A stretch of 64,000 bases of DNA from Hetaerina americana (GCA_022747635.1 JAKTNV010000017.1:2715501-2779500), one strand, 5' to 3'; shown: positions 12,081-23,240, counted from the first letter of the stretch. A program made the numbers and translations. The notes: a model not told the origin generated them from the sequence alone.

Positions 12081-12970
12081 TGTATGTATACTAGTAGAAG
12101 CCTGTGCTGAGGTCCCTGGTTCAGATATCAAAGACCTTGGATTATTCATTTATTTCCCGATTACAACTTAGACGCTGCATGGAGTGTACTTCAAATACAA
12201 TTCTTCGGCCATCGGCTGGAAGGTTATGAAACGAAACCAACCACTGATTCCTACGCTGGTTTTCTCCCCATTTTTCTTTCAAACGATAATTATACTATAG
12301 TATGCCTCTGCCTAGTAACACAAATGATCTTAGCGGATATTCGGATGTATCATCTGCTTTGAATAAGAGGAACCGATCGTTCTCCACGCTGGTTGATAAT
12401 TAAGCGAGGGCATGCAGCTTCGAGTTGCACTCAGGATGGCGTATCGGAGTGTGTTGTTGTCATATTTCACCCTTAGTGGCGATTGCGTAAGTAAATTAGC
12501 GAGGTTAAATGTGTTTATTAGGTCTGGTTTGGGATAAGTCGATTTCCGTTGGGATATAAATTGGTAGTAAAGGTAGATTTCAAACATAACGATATTTTCA
12601 GCTAATAATTTAGGCCTTGAATGGGTTACTAACTTTTGAAAGTTATTGGAAGAGTTATTAGCGCCTTTTACATAGGAAATGTAAGGTACCTGAGGCGAAA
12701 ATTTATAATAGGGATTTATGTTTAAATCGCGGTACTTAATAATCCTTAAATAGCAAACAAAGCGCCGTTTTCATTGGATTAATTGACGTAATTATAGAAT
12801 TTAGGATTACCCCTCGTGTATTTTTCAGCTTGACAAACCCCCTGATTCAGCACATATTTTATAACTTAGTAGTCGTGAAGTATATATTCGATTACATTTG
12901 TCAAAAGCAAAATTTTAAGTTGATTGAAGGGATCGGAGGAAAGATTTCAGGGAGGTTTAGAAGAGATATA
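12081..12970. other. AT-rich intergenic stretch
   Basis: Nothing recognised between the two mariner elements. Confidence 0.45.
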
Positions 12971-12972
12971 TA

Positions 12973-14305
12973 CTACCTTGATCAAAAAGTTCCCGGAATA
13001 ACCACCGTGTGGCGCTCCCATCGTTCCGATTTGAGTTCTGTTTTTTTTTGTTAAATTGGTACATCTGTTGTTGATATTCCCTTTAAATCTTAGTGTCATA
13101 ACTTGACATTTGCAAAAGTTACGTAGCCAAGAGTACATCTATCTCTGTGTGTGTTGGCGATTTTTTACAATTGCAGAAATTGATTTAAATTTGCAACAAC
13201 GAACTTGTATTAAATTTTGCGTAAAAAACGGATTTAGTGGCGCACGGACGTTGGAAATGTTGGAAAAGTGTTTCGGCAACGATTCTCTAAAGAAAACGGT
13301 CGTTTACCAGTGGCACGAGCGGTTCAGAAGTGGTCGTGAGTCAATCGAAGATGATGAACGCAGTGGCAGACCATCGACATCGAAAGTCGGTGAAAAAATT
13401 GATAAAGTAAAAGAAATGTTGGTCAATAACCGCAAATTAACCATCAGAGAAATAGCGGAGGACTTGAACATTGCCTATGGATCCGCCCAAGACATTGTGG
13501 TTAATGATTTGGGTTTCCGTCGTGTAGCAGCAAAGTTGGTTCCAAAAGACCTCAATTTCATGGAAAAAAGAGACCGTGTTGACGTCGCAAAAGACATGAT
13601 TTGCGAGGCTGAATCCGATCCCACATTCATCAAAAGGATCATTACTGGAGACGAGACGTGGGTTTATGAGTACGACACGCAATCCAGACATCAGGCAAGT
13701 GAATGGCGTTCACCAAATGAGCCGAGTCCAAAAAAACCACGTCGTTTTCAGTCAAAAAAGAAGGCAATGCTGACGGTTTTCATGGATTACAACGGTGTAG
13801 TGCATCATGAATTTTTGCCAGAAGGCCAGACAGTAAACAAAGAGTATTATTTGGGCGTTATGAGACGTTTGCGTGAAGCAATTCGCCGAAAGAGACCAGA
13901 AATGTGGGCAGAAAACTCGTGGATTTTGCACCATGATAACGCACCGTCGCACAGTGCTATCATTATTCGTAATTTTTTGACGAAAAATGCAACAAATACC
14001 ATCCAACAGCCACCGAATTCACCTGATTTGGCTCCCTGTGACTTCTTTCTGTTCAATCGAGTTAAAAAACCATTACGGGGAACGCGTTTTAGCAGCCGAG
14101 AGGAAGTAATGGAAAAATCGCAGGAAGCACTGATGGACATACCGAAAACCGAATATAAAAAATGTTTCGAGGATTGGATCAAGCGCTGGCATAAGTGTGT
14201 TGCAGTCGATGGGGATTACTTTGAAGGGGACAATATAGATTTAGATGAATAAACTTGTATTTTTAATTTTCTGAATAAATTCCGGGAAATTTTTGATCAA
14301 GGTAG
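12973..14305 (+). mobile_element. mariner transposon, both ends present
   Basis: A 1333-bp element bounded by inverted terminal repeats: the left end begins ctaccttgatcaaaaagttc at 12973 and the right end is the inverse, ending gatcaaggtag at 14305. TA dinucleotides flank both sides (12971-12972 and 14306-14307), the standard mariner target duplication. Length, ends and a single intronless transposase frame match a full mariner. The copy at 3947-5022 is a near-identical relative in the opposite orientation. Both ends and the whole reading frame are intact apart from the start codon (see CDS). Confidence 0.95.
13170..14252 (+). CDS. mariner transposase, D,D34D, uninterrupted but lacking an obvious ATG
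   Basis: Cut-and-paste transposase of the IS630/Tc1/mariner superfamily, acting in the nucleus on the element's inverted repeats. The frame is open from 13110 to the TAA at 14252. In residues counted from 13110: helix-turn-helix DNA-binding region about 27-150 (ending in a linker with KLVPKDL, the counterpart of the mariner WVPHEL motif), then the RNase H-like catalytic domain with D181 (TGDETWVYEYD), D276 (HHDNAPSH) and D311 (NSPDLAPCD). D276 and D311 are separated by exactly 34 residues, diagnostic of mariner. The first in-frame ATG is at 13257 and would cut into the first helix-turn-helix. The homologous N-terminus should lie near AEIDLNLQQR, where the codon at 13170 is ATT, so I place the start there tentatively. 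Confidence 0.88.
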   Translation: MAEIDLNLQQRTCIKFCVKNGFSGARTLEMLEKCFGNDSLKKTVVYQWHERFRSGRESIEDDERSGRPSTSKVGEKIDKVKEMLVNNRKLTIREIAEDLNIAYGSAQDIVVNDLGFRRVAAKLVPKDLNFMEKRDRVDVAKDMICEAESDPTFIKRIITGDETWVYEYDTQSRHQASEWRSPNEPSPKKPRRFQSKKKAMLTVFMDYNGVVHHEFLPEGQTVNKEYYLGVMRRLREAIRRKRPEMWAENSWILHHDNAPSHSAIIIRNFLTKNATNTIQQPPNSPDLAPCDFFLFNRVKKPLRGTRFSSREEVMEKSQEALMDIPKTEYKKCFEDWIKRWHKCVAVDGDYFEGDNIDLDE

Positions 14306-14307
14306 TA

Positions 14308-15788
14308 TTTAAAATAAAAGTTATATTTCAGTTCTAACAATACGAGTATATGAGTTTCCTACTAAATAACACTTAATTTTATTAAAAGTATTTCTAAAGC
14401 TTTTTGCGGATCTCTTGATCTAAATTTGAAAGCCTCGTCTTGCTTTTGAGGGATTCATTTTTTTAAAACGCGTCATTCCCACAAACGCTGCAGACAAAGG
14501 GAACAAATAGAGACTAACTGAGAATGCAAAGTGCCACAGCTTTCAAGTAAAAGAAATGAAATTATTTTTAAATTAGCTCAGCTCAAACGGTTTTTGATAA
14601 TTTGCAAAGGGGACTAAAAACAGAGAAATTTCAACACAGAATGTGCAAACTACCGTTAGAAAGGAAATTTATGTTTATTTATAGAGGTATTTATATTTTT
14701 TAGCCAATTCATTTTCAGAATATATTTTGCATTGCATAAATAATTACTGCAACTGATGAAGATTTAATTCGTACCAGTGCAAAGATGATGTTAATCGAGA
14801 GGCCTTGCTGGCTTTGCCTGTAGCATAACAGAGTGTGGACTCGCTACAGCTTCTTATGGTGGTTCACAGAAATAATAATCCATTGCATCATACTTGCTGA
14901 CATTTATATTGGATCATGTTCATTAGTTTTCGAATGAAAATGAAAGGAATAAAGAATTTTTAGGAAATCACAAAACACTCGCCTTTAATTACGACCCAGA
15001 GGGATTTATCATTACATTGGGGCCATCGGAATAAGATAAGAGAGAGGGAGTCGTCATCATCACTGACATCTTCACATTAACTTTCTTCCCTCGTGCGGCA
15101 CATATTCACAACCAAAGCAAACCTAAGAACTTCTGCATTTTTAATTCAATATGCTAAATGCCGAGCTTTATTATTATACACCAATTATTGAATGTTATAT
15201 GCACATAGGATTATAATGGGCCTTCCCTAAATTACGTAAAGTTATTTTCGGCTTTTTTACCCTACCTCTTGTTTGTAAGGATCCGTAAGAAATATATCCC
15301 TTTTCTCCCTAAAACTTACGGTATTATCGACGCTATCGTCAATTTATCAAATGGTACCTTTTAAAAAGAAAATTACGCATTTAACTATGAAAAGAGCATT
15401 TAACTATGTTCATCTTCTGATCACTTCAGGTTCGTTGTCATACTAAACGAAGGACGCTATCACATCGTTTTTGCAAGTTTTTTTAAAATTCTAGTTCAAT
15501 AATAATATTTAAAAAGCCTTTGACTGAGAAACATTAAAGAATTATTTTAACTAGCTGATATTTGCTAGAAAAAATTCGGAAGTGACAGATTTTGCTAGTA
15601 TTGGCTCGTTGTGTTTTTAATTTTTCGTATTTAATTAAAATTCTTTTTCATAAAAATGGTTAAAATAATAAACCCCATTTTTGTATCCTTCTGCACCTTC
15701 TAACCACGTACCGTAAGAAATCTTGACGAATGGGGAAACCCCTTTCCCTTCCCTCAAAATTCTTATATAATTTAAGAACAGCTCCTAT
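14308..15788. other. AT-rich intergenic stretch
   Basis: Nothing recognised. Confidence 0.45.
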
Positions 15789-15824
15789 GAGTGTATATAT
15801 ATAGGTATATATACACTCGGTTAT

Positions 15825-15860
<36 letters not shown>
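15789..15860. repeat. hairpin plus (TA)n microsatellite
   Basis: 15789-15818 is a perfect inverted repeat with 13-bp arms (gagtgtatatata / tatatatacactc) around the loop tagg. It is followed at about 15829-15859 by a (TA)n run. Confidence 0.75.
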
Positions 15861-15863
<3 letters not shown>

Positions 15864-16135
15864 CCTCCCACACTCCCTTGCGCTGACTTTCGTGGTATTG
15901 GTTAGATTTTAATGATAAAAACTTATATTATTATTAAGTAATCTACCGGTTAAGGTAGGTTTTTGGATGAACACAACTACCAAATAAATATTTTGTGACT
16001 CCTAACAAAGCAAAATCCAGCCACCTAGTCTACATCGGTCCCTCTTCATCTCTGAGTACCTTCCTCCCTTCATCCCGTCCAACATCCCTATCCTGTTCCT
16101 TCCCTTTCCTCGTTTGCCAAACATTCTCCACTATA

Positions 16136-17039
16136 CAGGGTCGCACCCAAAAGTGGTAGGACTGATTTTCTCTGGTGCGAACGGAGCGGTGGAGGGGGGT
16201 CTCCCTGGCAGGGTAAGGTGGAGGGAGCTCTTAGCAACAGACCGACACCAACCTCAGTCGCCTGCGGGCTGTCGTTGAGTGAGGACACCGTTTTTAGTGA
16301 AGCAAGTTTTTTGTCCGCGTCGAAAAACAAATGAATCTGAATTTAGAGCAACGTTATTCCGTGAAGTTTGGTGCGAAACTCGGGAAGACGGCAACTGAGA
16401 CCCTCGATATGATCAAGCAGGCTTATGGGGACACTGACTTAAGCAGTTCCACAGTATTTGAGTGGCACAAGTTGTTTAAAGAGGGTAGGGAGCTCGTTGA
16501 AGACGACCATCGCTCCGGACGGCCGTCGACGGCAAGAACCGACACGAATGTGGACAGAGTGAGGACACTGCTGAACACAGACCGACGCTTAACCAGTGAA
16601 GAAATTGCAGACCAGTTGGGTCTGTCTGCATCCAACGTCCAACGCATTATTTCACAGGATTTGGCCATGCGCAAGGAGCGCGCCATGGCGCGCTCGTCGT
16701 CAGACAGCTCCTGGCCAAATACGGCGTTGCCACGTTGCCGTACCCGCCCTATTCTCCCGATCTGGCACCACCGGACTTCTTCTTCTTCCCCCTGATGAAA
16801 AGACAGCTCAAGGGACGACGTTTTGACTCGATAAAGGCCGTTCAAGAGGCTTCGACGAGGGTCATCAACGACATCCCCAAAGAAAATTTCCAGCGGGCGT
16901 ATGGGGAATGAGAGCAACGTTATACTAAGTGTGTAGCAGCTCAAGGAGCATACTTTGAAGATTATTAAGTCGATGTAAGTATATCGTCAATAAAATTCTT
17001 GTAAAAAAATCAGTCCTACCACCTTTGGGAGCGACCCTG
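16136..17039 (+). mobile_element. mariner deletion derivative nested in a LINE (904 bp)
   Basis: Ends are near-perfect 34-bp inverted repeats (32 of 34 by eye): cagggtcgcacccaaaagtg at 16136 and its inverse, ending in gaccctg at 17039. TA flanks both sides (16134-16135, 17040-17041). Flanking LINE sequence resumes in register with copy C on both sides, showing a clean insertion into the LINE. It lacks about 400 bp of a normal mariner. Confidence 0.93.
16331..16967 (+). pseudogene. mariner transposase pseudogene: DNA-binding region kept, core deleted
   Basis: ATG at 16331 opens MNLNLEQRYSVKFGAKLGKT and runs through both predicted helix-turn-helix segments (EWHKLFKEGRELVEDDHRSG, then RRLTSEEIADQLGLSASNVQ) to about residue 117. 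After a junction near 16680-16690 the sequence resumes, in another frame, just before the third catalytic site: PPYSPDLAPPDFFFFPLMKR, with P-D where many mariners have C/S-D. It runs to the C-terminus with one stop (YGE*EQRY, near 16910). The first and second aspartates are absent. It could encode a free DNA-binding domain of about 120-150 residues but not a working transposase. Confidence 0.85.
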
Positions 17040-17481
17040 TATTACAGTCTTTAGCATTCCACTGCCGATCAATACGACCTTATCCATTTTTCCTGCCTCC
17101 TTCCAGATTCCTTCCTCATAGATATTACGAATCAGCCCATATAGACTCTTCCTTCCACATTTTCCTAAACCTTTTAATAGTTCCACAGGAATGTTGTCCT
17201 CCCCCACGGCCTTATTTGATTTCATCTCCCTTAATGCCCTTCCTATCTCATCGCCGAGTACGCTTGGACCTAAGCTACCTTCCTATAGGTCATGTTCCCT
17301 TTCTACATATGCCTAACCTTGTTATATTCTTGGGAATATTAATTGACGTGGTTTCACCTTGCCTTCCTCAATAGTGTTTTTAATATGACACCATCACTCA
17401 ATGACTGGCCCACTGGGGTCAGTACTATTTCTCTACGCTCAACGCTCTACCTCTGAACTACCACATCCCCAAAAACTAGTG

Positions 17482-17875
17482 TATGCAGGAATAAATATTA
17501 ATATAATCCTTCCTTCTATATTTTAATTATGCATCTCATTTATGGAAAAAATTTCCTTCTTCTTTAGTGATGCAGTTTCATGAGATTTCATATGGATCTA
17601 TTAGCTTAGTTGTGCGGTACATTCCACGTTTATAATAAGGTTGTTTGATTATATACGTATTACCGACGGCTGAGATTCTAATATGGCCCCAAATTATTCT
17701 ATACTTGTGTCAACATTTTGGGACAGTAGTATTCCGATACATTGGTTTCTTGATTCCATGGTTACTACGAGTAACCAACCTAATGCACATTCAGTATGAA
17801 AATTAAATCATACGAAGAACTTGTATGCGATCAAAGTGAAGATAGAACCAATTTTTCATTCCCGTTATTATTAGA
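17482..17875. other. AT-rich intergenic stretch
   Basis: Nothing recognised between the LINE and the next mariner end (TA at 17876-17877). Confidence 0.45.
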
Positions 17876-17877
17876 TA

Positions 17878-18747
17878 CGAGGTCTGTCCCAAAAGTAGTA
17901 GGACTGAGTCAATTAAAAAAGTGCATTATCAGAATTGATACATTCACTCAAAAGTCTTCGAAGTAGCACCTTTGTTCGTTGACACGCACCGCTGCCAGCG
18001 GGTTTTCCACGCCTCGTAGGCCTTCTGAAAGGCGGCGCCCGGAATGCTGATACGCTTCCTCGTCACGGCCTGTTGTAACTCTTCCACCGAGCCGTGGTGA
18101 CGTCCTTTTAGCATAGATTTGAGGCGGGGGGAGAGGAAGCTGGTGGGAAATTGTCTAAAAAACTTGGATCCTTACTCACATGATCTAGAAGCTCTTGCTA
18201 GATCCGCGTTCGAGTTTCCTTTTGTTCGTCCGAGAGCACTCGCGGCACCATCTGCGCACACACCTTTCTCATGCCCATGATTTCGGTCACAAGTTGGTAA
18301 ACATCACTTATATGAACTCTAAAATTCACCAGAAACCATGCGAACACTTTATCTGCGATCCCTATCTGACGAAGCCTTCACTGTTGCAACATTTTCGTCG
18401 CGATTTGACGTCGAAGGGCGTCCTAAACGTTCGGCGTCTTCAACATCTTCTCTACCCTCTTGAAACAACTTGTGCCACTCAAAAACACCCGATCTACCCA
18501 TGGCGTTATCACCATAAGCTGCTTTGAGTATATCATGAGTCGCTTTCCCAAAGTTACCTAGTTTCACGCAAAATTTGATGACGTAGCGCTGTTCCAAAAA
18601 CCGGTTCATGCCGGAGCGTAACGAAGTCACGTTATAGAGGTTTCAAAAACGAACGATCCGCACTCCGCAAAGGCTGTGAACCAAGTATCTATAGCCTCCA
18701 GCCTTTCCTGAAACTCCCCTCCCTCGAACCGAACCAGAGAAACCATC
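17878..18747 (-). mobile_element. mariner remnant, core-deleted and missing its 5' inverted repeat
   Basis: The element's 3' end (window left) starts cgaggtctgtcccaaaagta at 17878 after TA (17876-17877) and is related to the ends of the element at 16136. The other end lacks an inverted repeat: homology to the 16136 element's 5' leader (its 'ttctctggtgcgaacg' segment) runs to about 18747, where the sequence changes directly into the 3' terminus of a CR1/L2-like LINE. The outermost 20-30 bp of the mariner are therefore lost or replaced. Confidence 0.8.
17950..18609 (-). pseudogene. mariner transposase pseudogene, catalytic core deleted
   Basis: The probable ATG is at 18607-18609 (MNRFLEQRYVIKFCVKLGNF). 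The helix-turn-helix region follows (EWHKLFQEGREDVEDAERLG) with a stop and frameshifts. Further on, VCAQMVPRVLSDEQKE matches the WVPRxL linker that precedes the catalytic domain, and SKDPSFLDN the stretch just before the first aspartate. The sequence then jumps to FLSPRLKSMLKGRHHG, normally just past the third aspartate, and the C-terminus follows (RWQRCVSTNKG). The whole D,D34D core is therefore missing. Confidence 0.78.
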
Positions 18748-20065
18748 TGCATCTACACAATATCCCGCCAGCCGCCGTAAGGGCGTGCGGCCTGGGGTAT
18801 TAGGCCACCATTCGTTTACTGGTGTGAAACCACATGCAAAACCAAATCATGTTACTTCTGCAAAAATATTAGTTTTTTCATGCTCTAGACAAACCTTTAT
18901 CTCACGAAAGAAAGTACTTACATGCACCGACATTATATAACAGGATACGTACATTCAAATCATGCTGTAGAAATGTTAAAAAGATGGGTCTATTGAATAA
19001 AAAGAACAACATGCAGGAAAGAACATGTAAGATATGGAAAAATATATGCACTACCATTTCTAATTACCTTCTACGCGATTTCTGTCATGTCTATCATGAT
19101 CTCTAATGGTTCGAGGAAAAAATAACATTTTTAATCTATCCGTTCTACAATAAATCTCCCTGATTTTACGTTGGTGATTTGATCTACCGTAGTAAGTGGG
19201 GGCCGTAATATGTCCTCAACATCCGCAGATAAGTAACCTGCCTGAAATGTTAACAGTAAGTTTAACCTGTATTTAAGCCTACGATCAACTAGTTGTTCCT
19301 ATCGTAATTCTTTCAATAGTGTCGTGAAACTGCTATCTTGTTCATAACAACTTTTCACAAACCTAGCTTCTGTTCGCTGCGCTCGATCTAGTTCCAAATT
19401 AAGCTTACTTCATGAGGATCCCATACACTTGTAGCATACTCAAGATGGGTCCTAACTAATGTGAAATAACAAAGCTCCTTGACGCTTTCATCACAGTTTC
19501 CATGTATTCTTTTTATGAATCCTAACTTTTTACTAGCTACTATTCCGAAAACTTCACGAATGTGTTTTCCCCAGGACATATCTGTAGTTACACCCAAGTA
19601 TTTCACCGATTCCACACTTTCTGTGTAATATTGGTACCCTGAGTAGTGTAATTTTTTTCTGGTGAAGCACTTTTCCAACAAAAATTTATCGAAACACATT
19701 TATTCAAATTTAATTCTAGCTGCCATGTCTCGAACCACTTTTGAATTGCATTTAGGTTGTTAGGTAATGATCGTATATCTTCATGACTGAATATTTTCCC
19801 ATGAATCACGGTATCACCAGCAAAGAGACGAAGTTTATTGGAAACCTGAAACCCGATGTCATTAATATGAAAAAGGAAAAATAGCAGACCAATAACACTT
19901 CCTTGTGGGATATCCGATGTTACGCTTACTGTGTCCGATGATACCCCGTCTATTACGACCCTTGGCTCGCGGCCTGTTGATAAGTTATTAATCCAATCTA
20001 TTACACATTTATCAATCTCGTGGCTTCCCAACTTTTGGAGCAACGATTTTTGACAGAGCATTAAA
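18748..20065 (-). mobile_element. CR1/L2-like LINE, 5'-truncated with 3' end
   Basis: A minus-strand non-LTR retrotransposon fragment with the C-terminal half of the reverse transcriptase, then a 3' region ending in a motif with 'cgcacgccc', 'ttacggcggc' and 'gtgtagatgcagatg' (read on the minus strand, 18748-18815). This end gives the identity of the many short tails dispersed in the window: they are 3' ends of this LINE group or of SINEs sharing its tail. Upstream sequence is missing, consistent with incomplete reverse transcription. Confidence 0.8.
19388..20061 (-). pseudogene. LINE reverse transcriptase pseudogene (C-terminal half)
   Basis: Two overlapping frames encode one RT. The first (20061-19603) has SDIPQGSVIGLLFFLFHIND, matching the PQGSVLGPLLF(L/I)xYINDI palm motif, then LRLFAGDTVIHGKI, where the catalytic FADD motif has become FAGD, and then WFETWQLELNLNKC. 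A frameshift near 19690 moves to VESVKYLGVTTDMSWGKHIR and GFIKRIHGN...LVRTHLEYATSVWDP, the typical thumb region. The Asp-to-Gly change in the active site and the frameshift make it inactive. The C-terminal tail (RTD-like) continues near 19139. Confidence 0.82.
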
Positions 20066-22609
20066 ATGTTTATACCCTTTATTTTATTTTTTTGTTTATG
20101 CTAACGGGCTCGTGGAACTCATTGTATGCTCCAGCAGTTTATCATCCTTTGAGTGTGTGCATTACTAGGACCAACTGAGCGTAGTATCGTACAATCGGAG
20201 CGAAAGGTTCTAATTTATTGAACTTTTCCATCTTTGAATATTCCCACCATTAATTTCATAGCATGGATACGGCTGAAGGAGCGCTAAATAATCGCTCTAA
20301 TGTGAACTCTTTCCCCTTGCATAATCACCCAAACTCACTCACCATTTTACTGGCCTACCACAGGATTGGATTGGAGGATTGCCACCGTATTGACGAGCGG
20401 AATCGGCCAGTTCCGATGTGCTGTTCCAGAGTTCCTGTAACTATTAAAAAATTGAAGAATCTTAAATGGCGTCCTGGAACGGGCTCCATCTGTTTGGTAG
20501 CAGTAAATCGTGATTATTGCATACAAAATTCCGGCATGTCGAAGTCGTTGCGATTAGATAACATCAGCACCTGCTTCCTTAATTTTGATTCCACCGGAGA
20601 AAATCCGCCAGGTTTTTTTTGCTGGTCACGACGACGACAAGACCAAATTCGTAGAAATGGAATCGAAGCCAATGCATGTTTTCTTATGGAAACCGCCATT
20701 AGGGGCTGGCTTCTCTTCGTTTTTCTGCCTTGGAAATTTCTGGAGATACAGATCCCTTGAAATCACGAAATATATTTGAGTAAAAATGTATATTTGTGAA
20801 CATTAACGTTCACTGTCCATATATAAAATTTAACCTCAGAGGATGAAAGAGCTTTAACTCATAAATAGACTAGTGATATTTATTATTGGCTCAAAAAAAT
20901 AAGGCAAACATCCAAGTTATGCTATTTGCAGTTGATACTCCATATTTGGAACCAATAATTCCGAAAAAAATATGAGTAACTTATAAATATATGGGAAATT
21001 TTTTAATACCTATATTTTTCCATTTCAAGTTTTCAGTAATGATTTAATTCATGGCGACTCTATCTCTCTCTCTAGTTCTACGAACCATGTAATTTTAATC
21101 GTGTATTGGCATTAGAATTCGGCTCTATTACGTGATTATGCTCTTACATTACGGATATAAAAGTTAAAATAGGATATTATTTTTTTTGAGATAAAGGAAT
21201 CAATATAAACTATCCTAAAATAGTTTATCCGGTGTTATCACATTTAAAATTGAGTAGTTTCAGGCGTGATGCGGTAGAATTCAAACATGATAAAGAAAAG
21301 ATAGTGGATAGTGGAAAATTGTCACTAGCTTTTCTTTATTATTACATTTCCATTCCTTTTAATGTAATCCAATCCATTTTGATCAAATAGACCAAGACTC
21401 GGGTAGTTAATGCGGCCAAGATAGGATACGTACTGCTAATAAACTCGCATATATTTTCCTGAGACTCTAGCATGCCAATATTTGGAATAAAGAGAATAGT
21501 ATATGATTAATTAAAGAAGTTCAGTTAATATCAAACTGCTGAAACTAATCTCAATCCTATATATTTGTGGTTTAAATTTTAATCGACTGAAGGTTTTTCA
21601 TCCTTCTTCGCTATTCCAATTTTGAAAAAATATATACTTTTCGAGAAAGATTGGTCGCTGGATGAGAGAAGAATCGTTTGGCGCCGAAATATGCGGTCTC
21701 ATCGAATCCGTCTAGACTATTTGAACGCCGGACCTGGTACTATATTGACTCGAGATGTTGATAAATATAATGGTAGGCTTATCATCTGCCGAGCGCAGAA
21801 CGGAGTCTGGGACATGATAGTCTGCTGCGGCTCATTGACCTTGCCACTAGACACGGATAAATAACGGTTGTTGGTCTATTGGCATTGACGGATCTTCTAC
21901 AAAACATTTAGGTACGATAGGTGCATCATCTAACATTCATACTTTTAAACATTAATGAAATAAGTAGATAACGAAACTAAAATTTGTGTCAACCAGAACC
22001 AAAAAGGTGTGTAAGTTAACTATTTGTGTTCTATTCTATGCGGCATGGTACCCTGAAAGCACTTCCTCATCAAAAGTTTTTCTAAAATTTTAGTTTCAGT
22101 ACATTTCTGTTAAATAATTTAAATAGGGAATTATTTTTTCTGTAGTTTTACCTAATAAGATTACGTGGTCTAATTTGTCACGTCAGAAGTTGTCCTTCAG
22201 AAAATTTTCATCTTGCTGTTGCATACTATACTCCCGTATCAATATGCTCCAGGAAGAGTGAGCATCGTTGGAATGGAGCTTTGTAAGTAAAATATACGTA
22301 TGTTTCATTATTTAAATAACGTTACACACAGTACTACGACAGTGAAATTCATATGCTTGGGCAGCTTAAAGAGATGCAAGGGGAGTGCAATTGCAACGGG
22401 AGGAAAAAAGAACTGCTGTTGAACTGTGATCCCCATTGTACTACGGAAATACAGAAGGTGATCGCATGGGTAGAAGCCATTTGATCGCGTGTACATTTTC
22501 CATCCTTTTATCCGCAAAAACTCCAAACACAATCTTTTTCGACCGTGCATTCCTGACTCACTTCGCCGAACAATGCGTTATGCCGCGTCGTGTTTTTCTG
22601 TTTGCGCCT
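20066..22609. other. AT-rich intergenic stretch
   Basis: No domain, repeat end or RNA gene recognised. A 165-codon open frame (20263-20760, +) and an 80-codon one (21622-21864, +) have no motif I know and no supporting context. Confidence 0.45.
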
Positions 22610-23000
22610 CAAAAGGATTCGTCCAATCCCCCACCATCCTTCACTCCCAGAGCCCCGTTCCCCCATCCCTCCCTCTTCCTCCTGCGGTCACAATAAACCT
22701 CCCGCCTCCTCGCCTCCCCAACTGCGACACGTCAATGCTCGCGAGTAGCTGCGAGCCCCAGACACCCAAACAATGAGCCATTCTTCCTCCTGCCTCTCCC
22801 CCATTCGCGCTCTCACTACTCTCTATCACCCTCCCCCCCCGTTCCCCACAACCCCCACCCCTCCTCGTCCCCCGTGTGTACCACATAATCCATCACCTCA
22901 CCCCTCCTCCCCCTCAACACTCCTTCCCACCCATCTATTTCCTACCTATATCCTCACTATACGTACCTCTCTTACAACACCCCGTGTCCTATCTCATTGT
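22610..23000. other. C-rich/polypyrimidine island
   Basis: Strongly C- and CT-rich plus strand (for example runs near 22825-22870 and 22900-22930). The proline/serine-rich frames are a composition effect. Confidence 0.5.
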
Positions 23001-23039
23001 CCCTCTTTCTATTCGCGTTTGCTGAGACTTAAATTCAGC

Positions 23040-23240
23040 TTTGGCCCGTAGGGCGCCGGCTCAAATCCCATCGCGGAATGCTTTACCTGAGAAATTGTTG
23101 GTTAGACTAACGTTAGCTTACTGTGCGACGAGTCTGCCGTTCTTCGAGAGTCTAAAAACTTTCAACCCTTCCCTACTCGGGGGGATTTTTCCCTGATCGT
23201 ACCATCATAGTTTGTATAGATTTCACACTGTTTTTCTCAT
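23040..23240 (+). repeat. possible tRNA-derived SINE fragment
   Basis: 'ccggctcaaatcccatcgcg' (about 23057-23076) resembles a tRNA T-arm (box B-like GGCTCAAATCC). The following 150 bp is not coding. The acceptor and D arms are not convincing, so this is tentative. Confidence 0.3.

Larger units (their letters stand above)
15917..17480 (-). mobile_element. RTE-like LINE, internally deleted (copy B), carrying a nested mariner
   Basis: The left end (15930-16135) matches the 3' end of copy C ('accggttaaggtagg', 'aaatattttgtgactcct') and ends in TAATAA-type repeats. After the mariner insertion, 17042-17090 continues the same LINE (minus-strand GSGMLKTVI, as in copy C). At about 17085-17110 it jumps to the N-terminal RT region (minus-strand SNKAVGEDNIPVELLKGLGK), and 17340-17470 matches the 5' untranslated region ('gccttcctcaatagtg', 'cccactggggtca'). 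Most of the RT and all of the endonuclease are missing, so this is a deletion derivative that keeps both ends. Confidence 0.75.

Noticed and set aside
13110..13169. N-terminal extension of the mariner transposase
   Set aside because: Open frame but no ATG; the residues do not resemble mariner N-termini and lie in the 5' leader.
20263..20760. 165-codon open frame
   Set aside because: Starts with ATG and is fairly long but shows no known motif, no family member in the window and no regulatory or splice signal I can defend.
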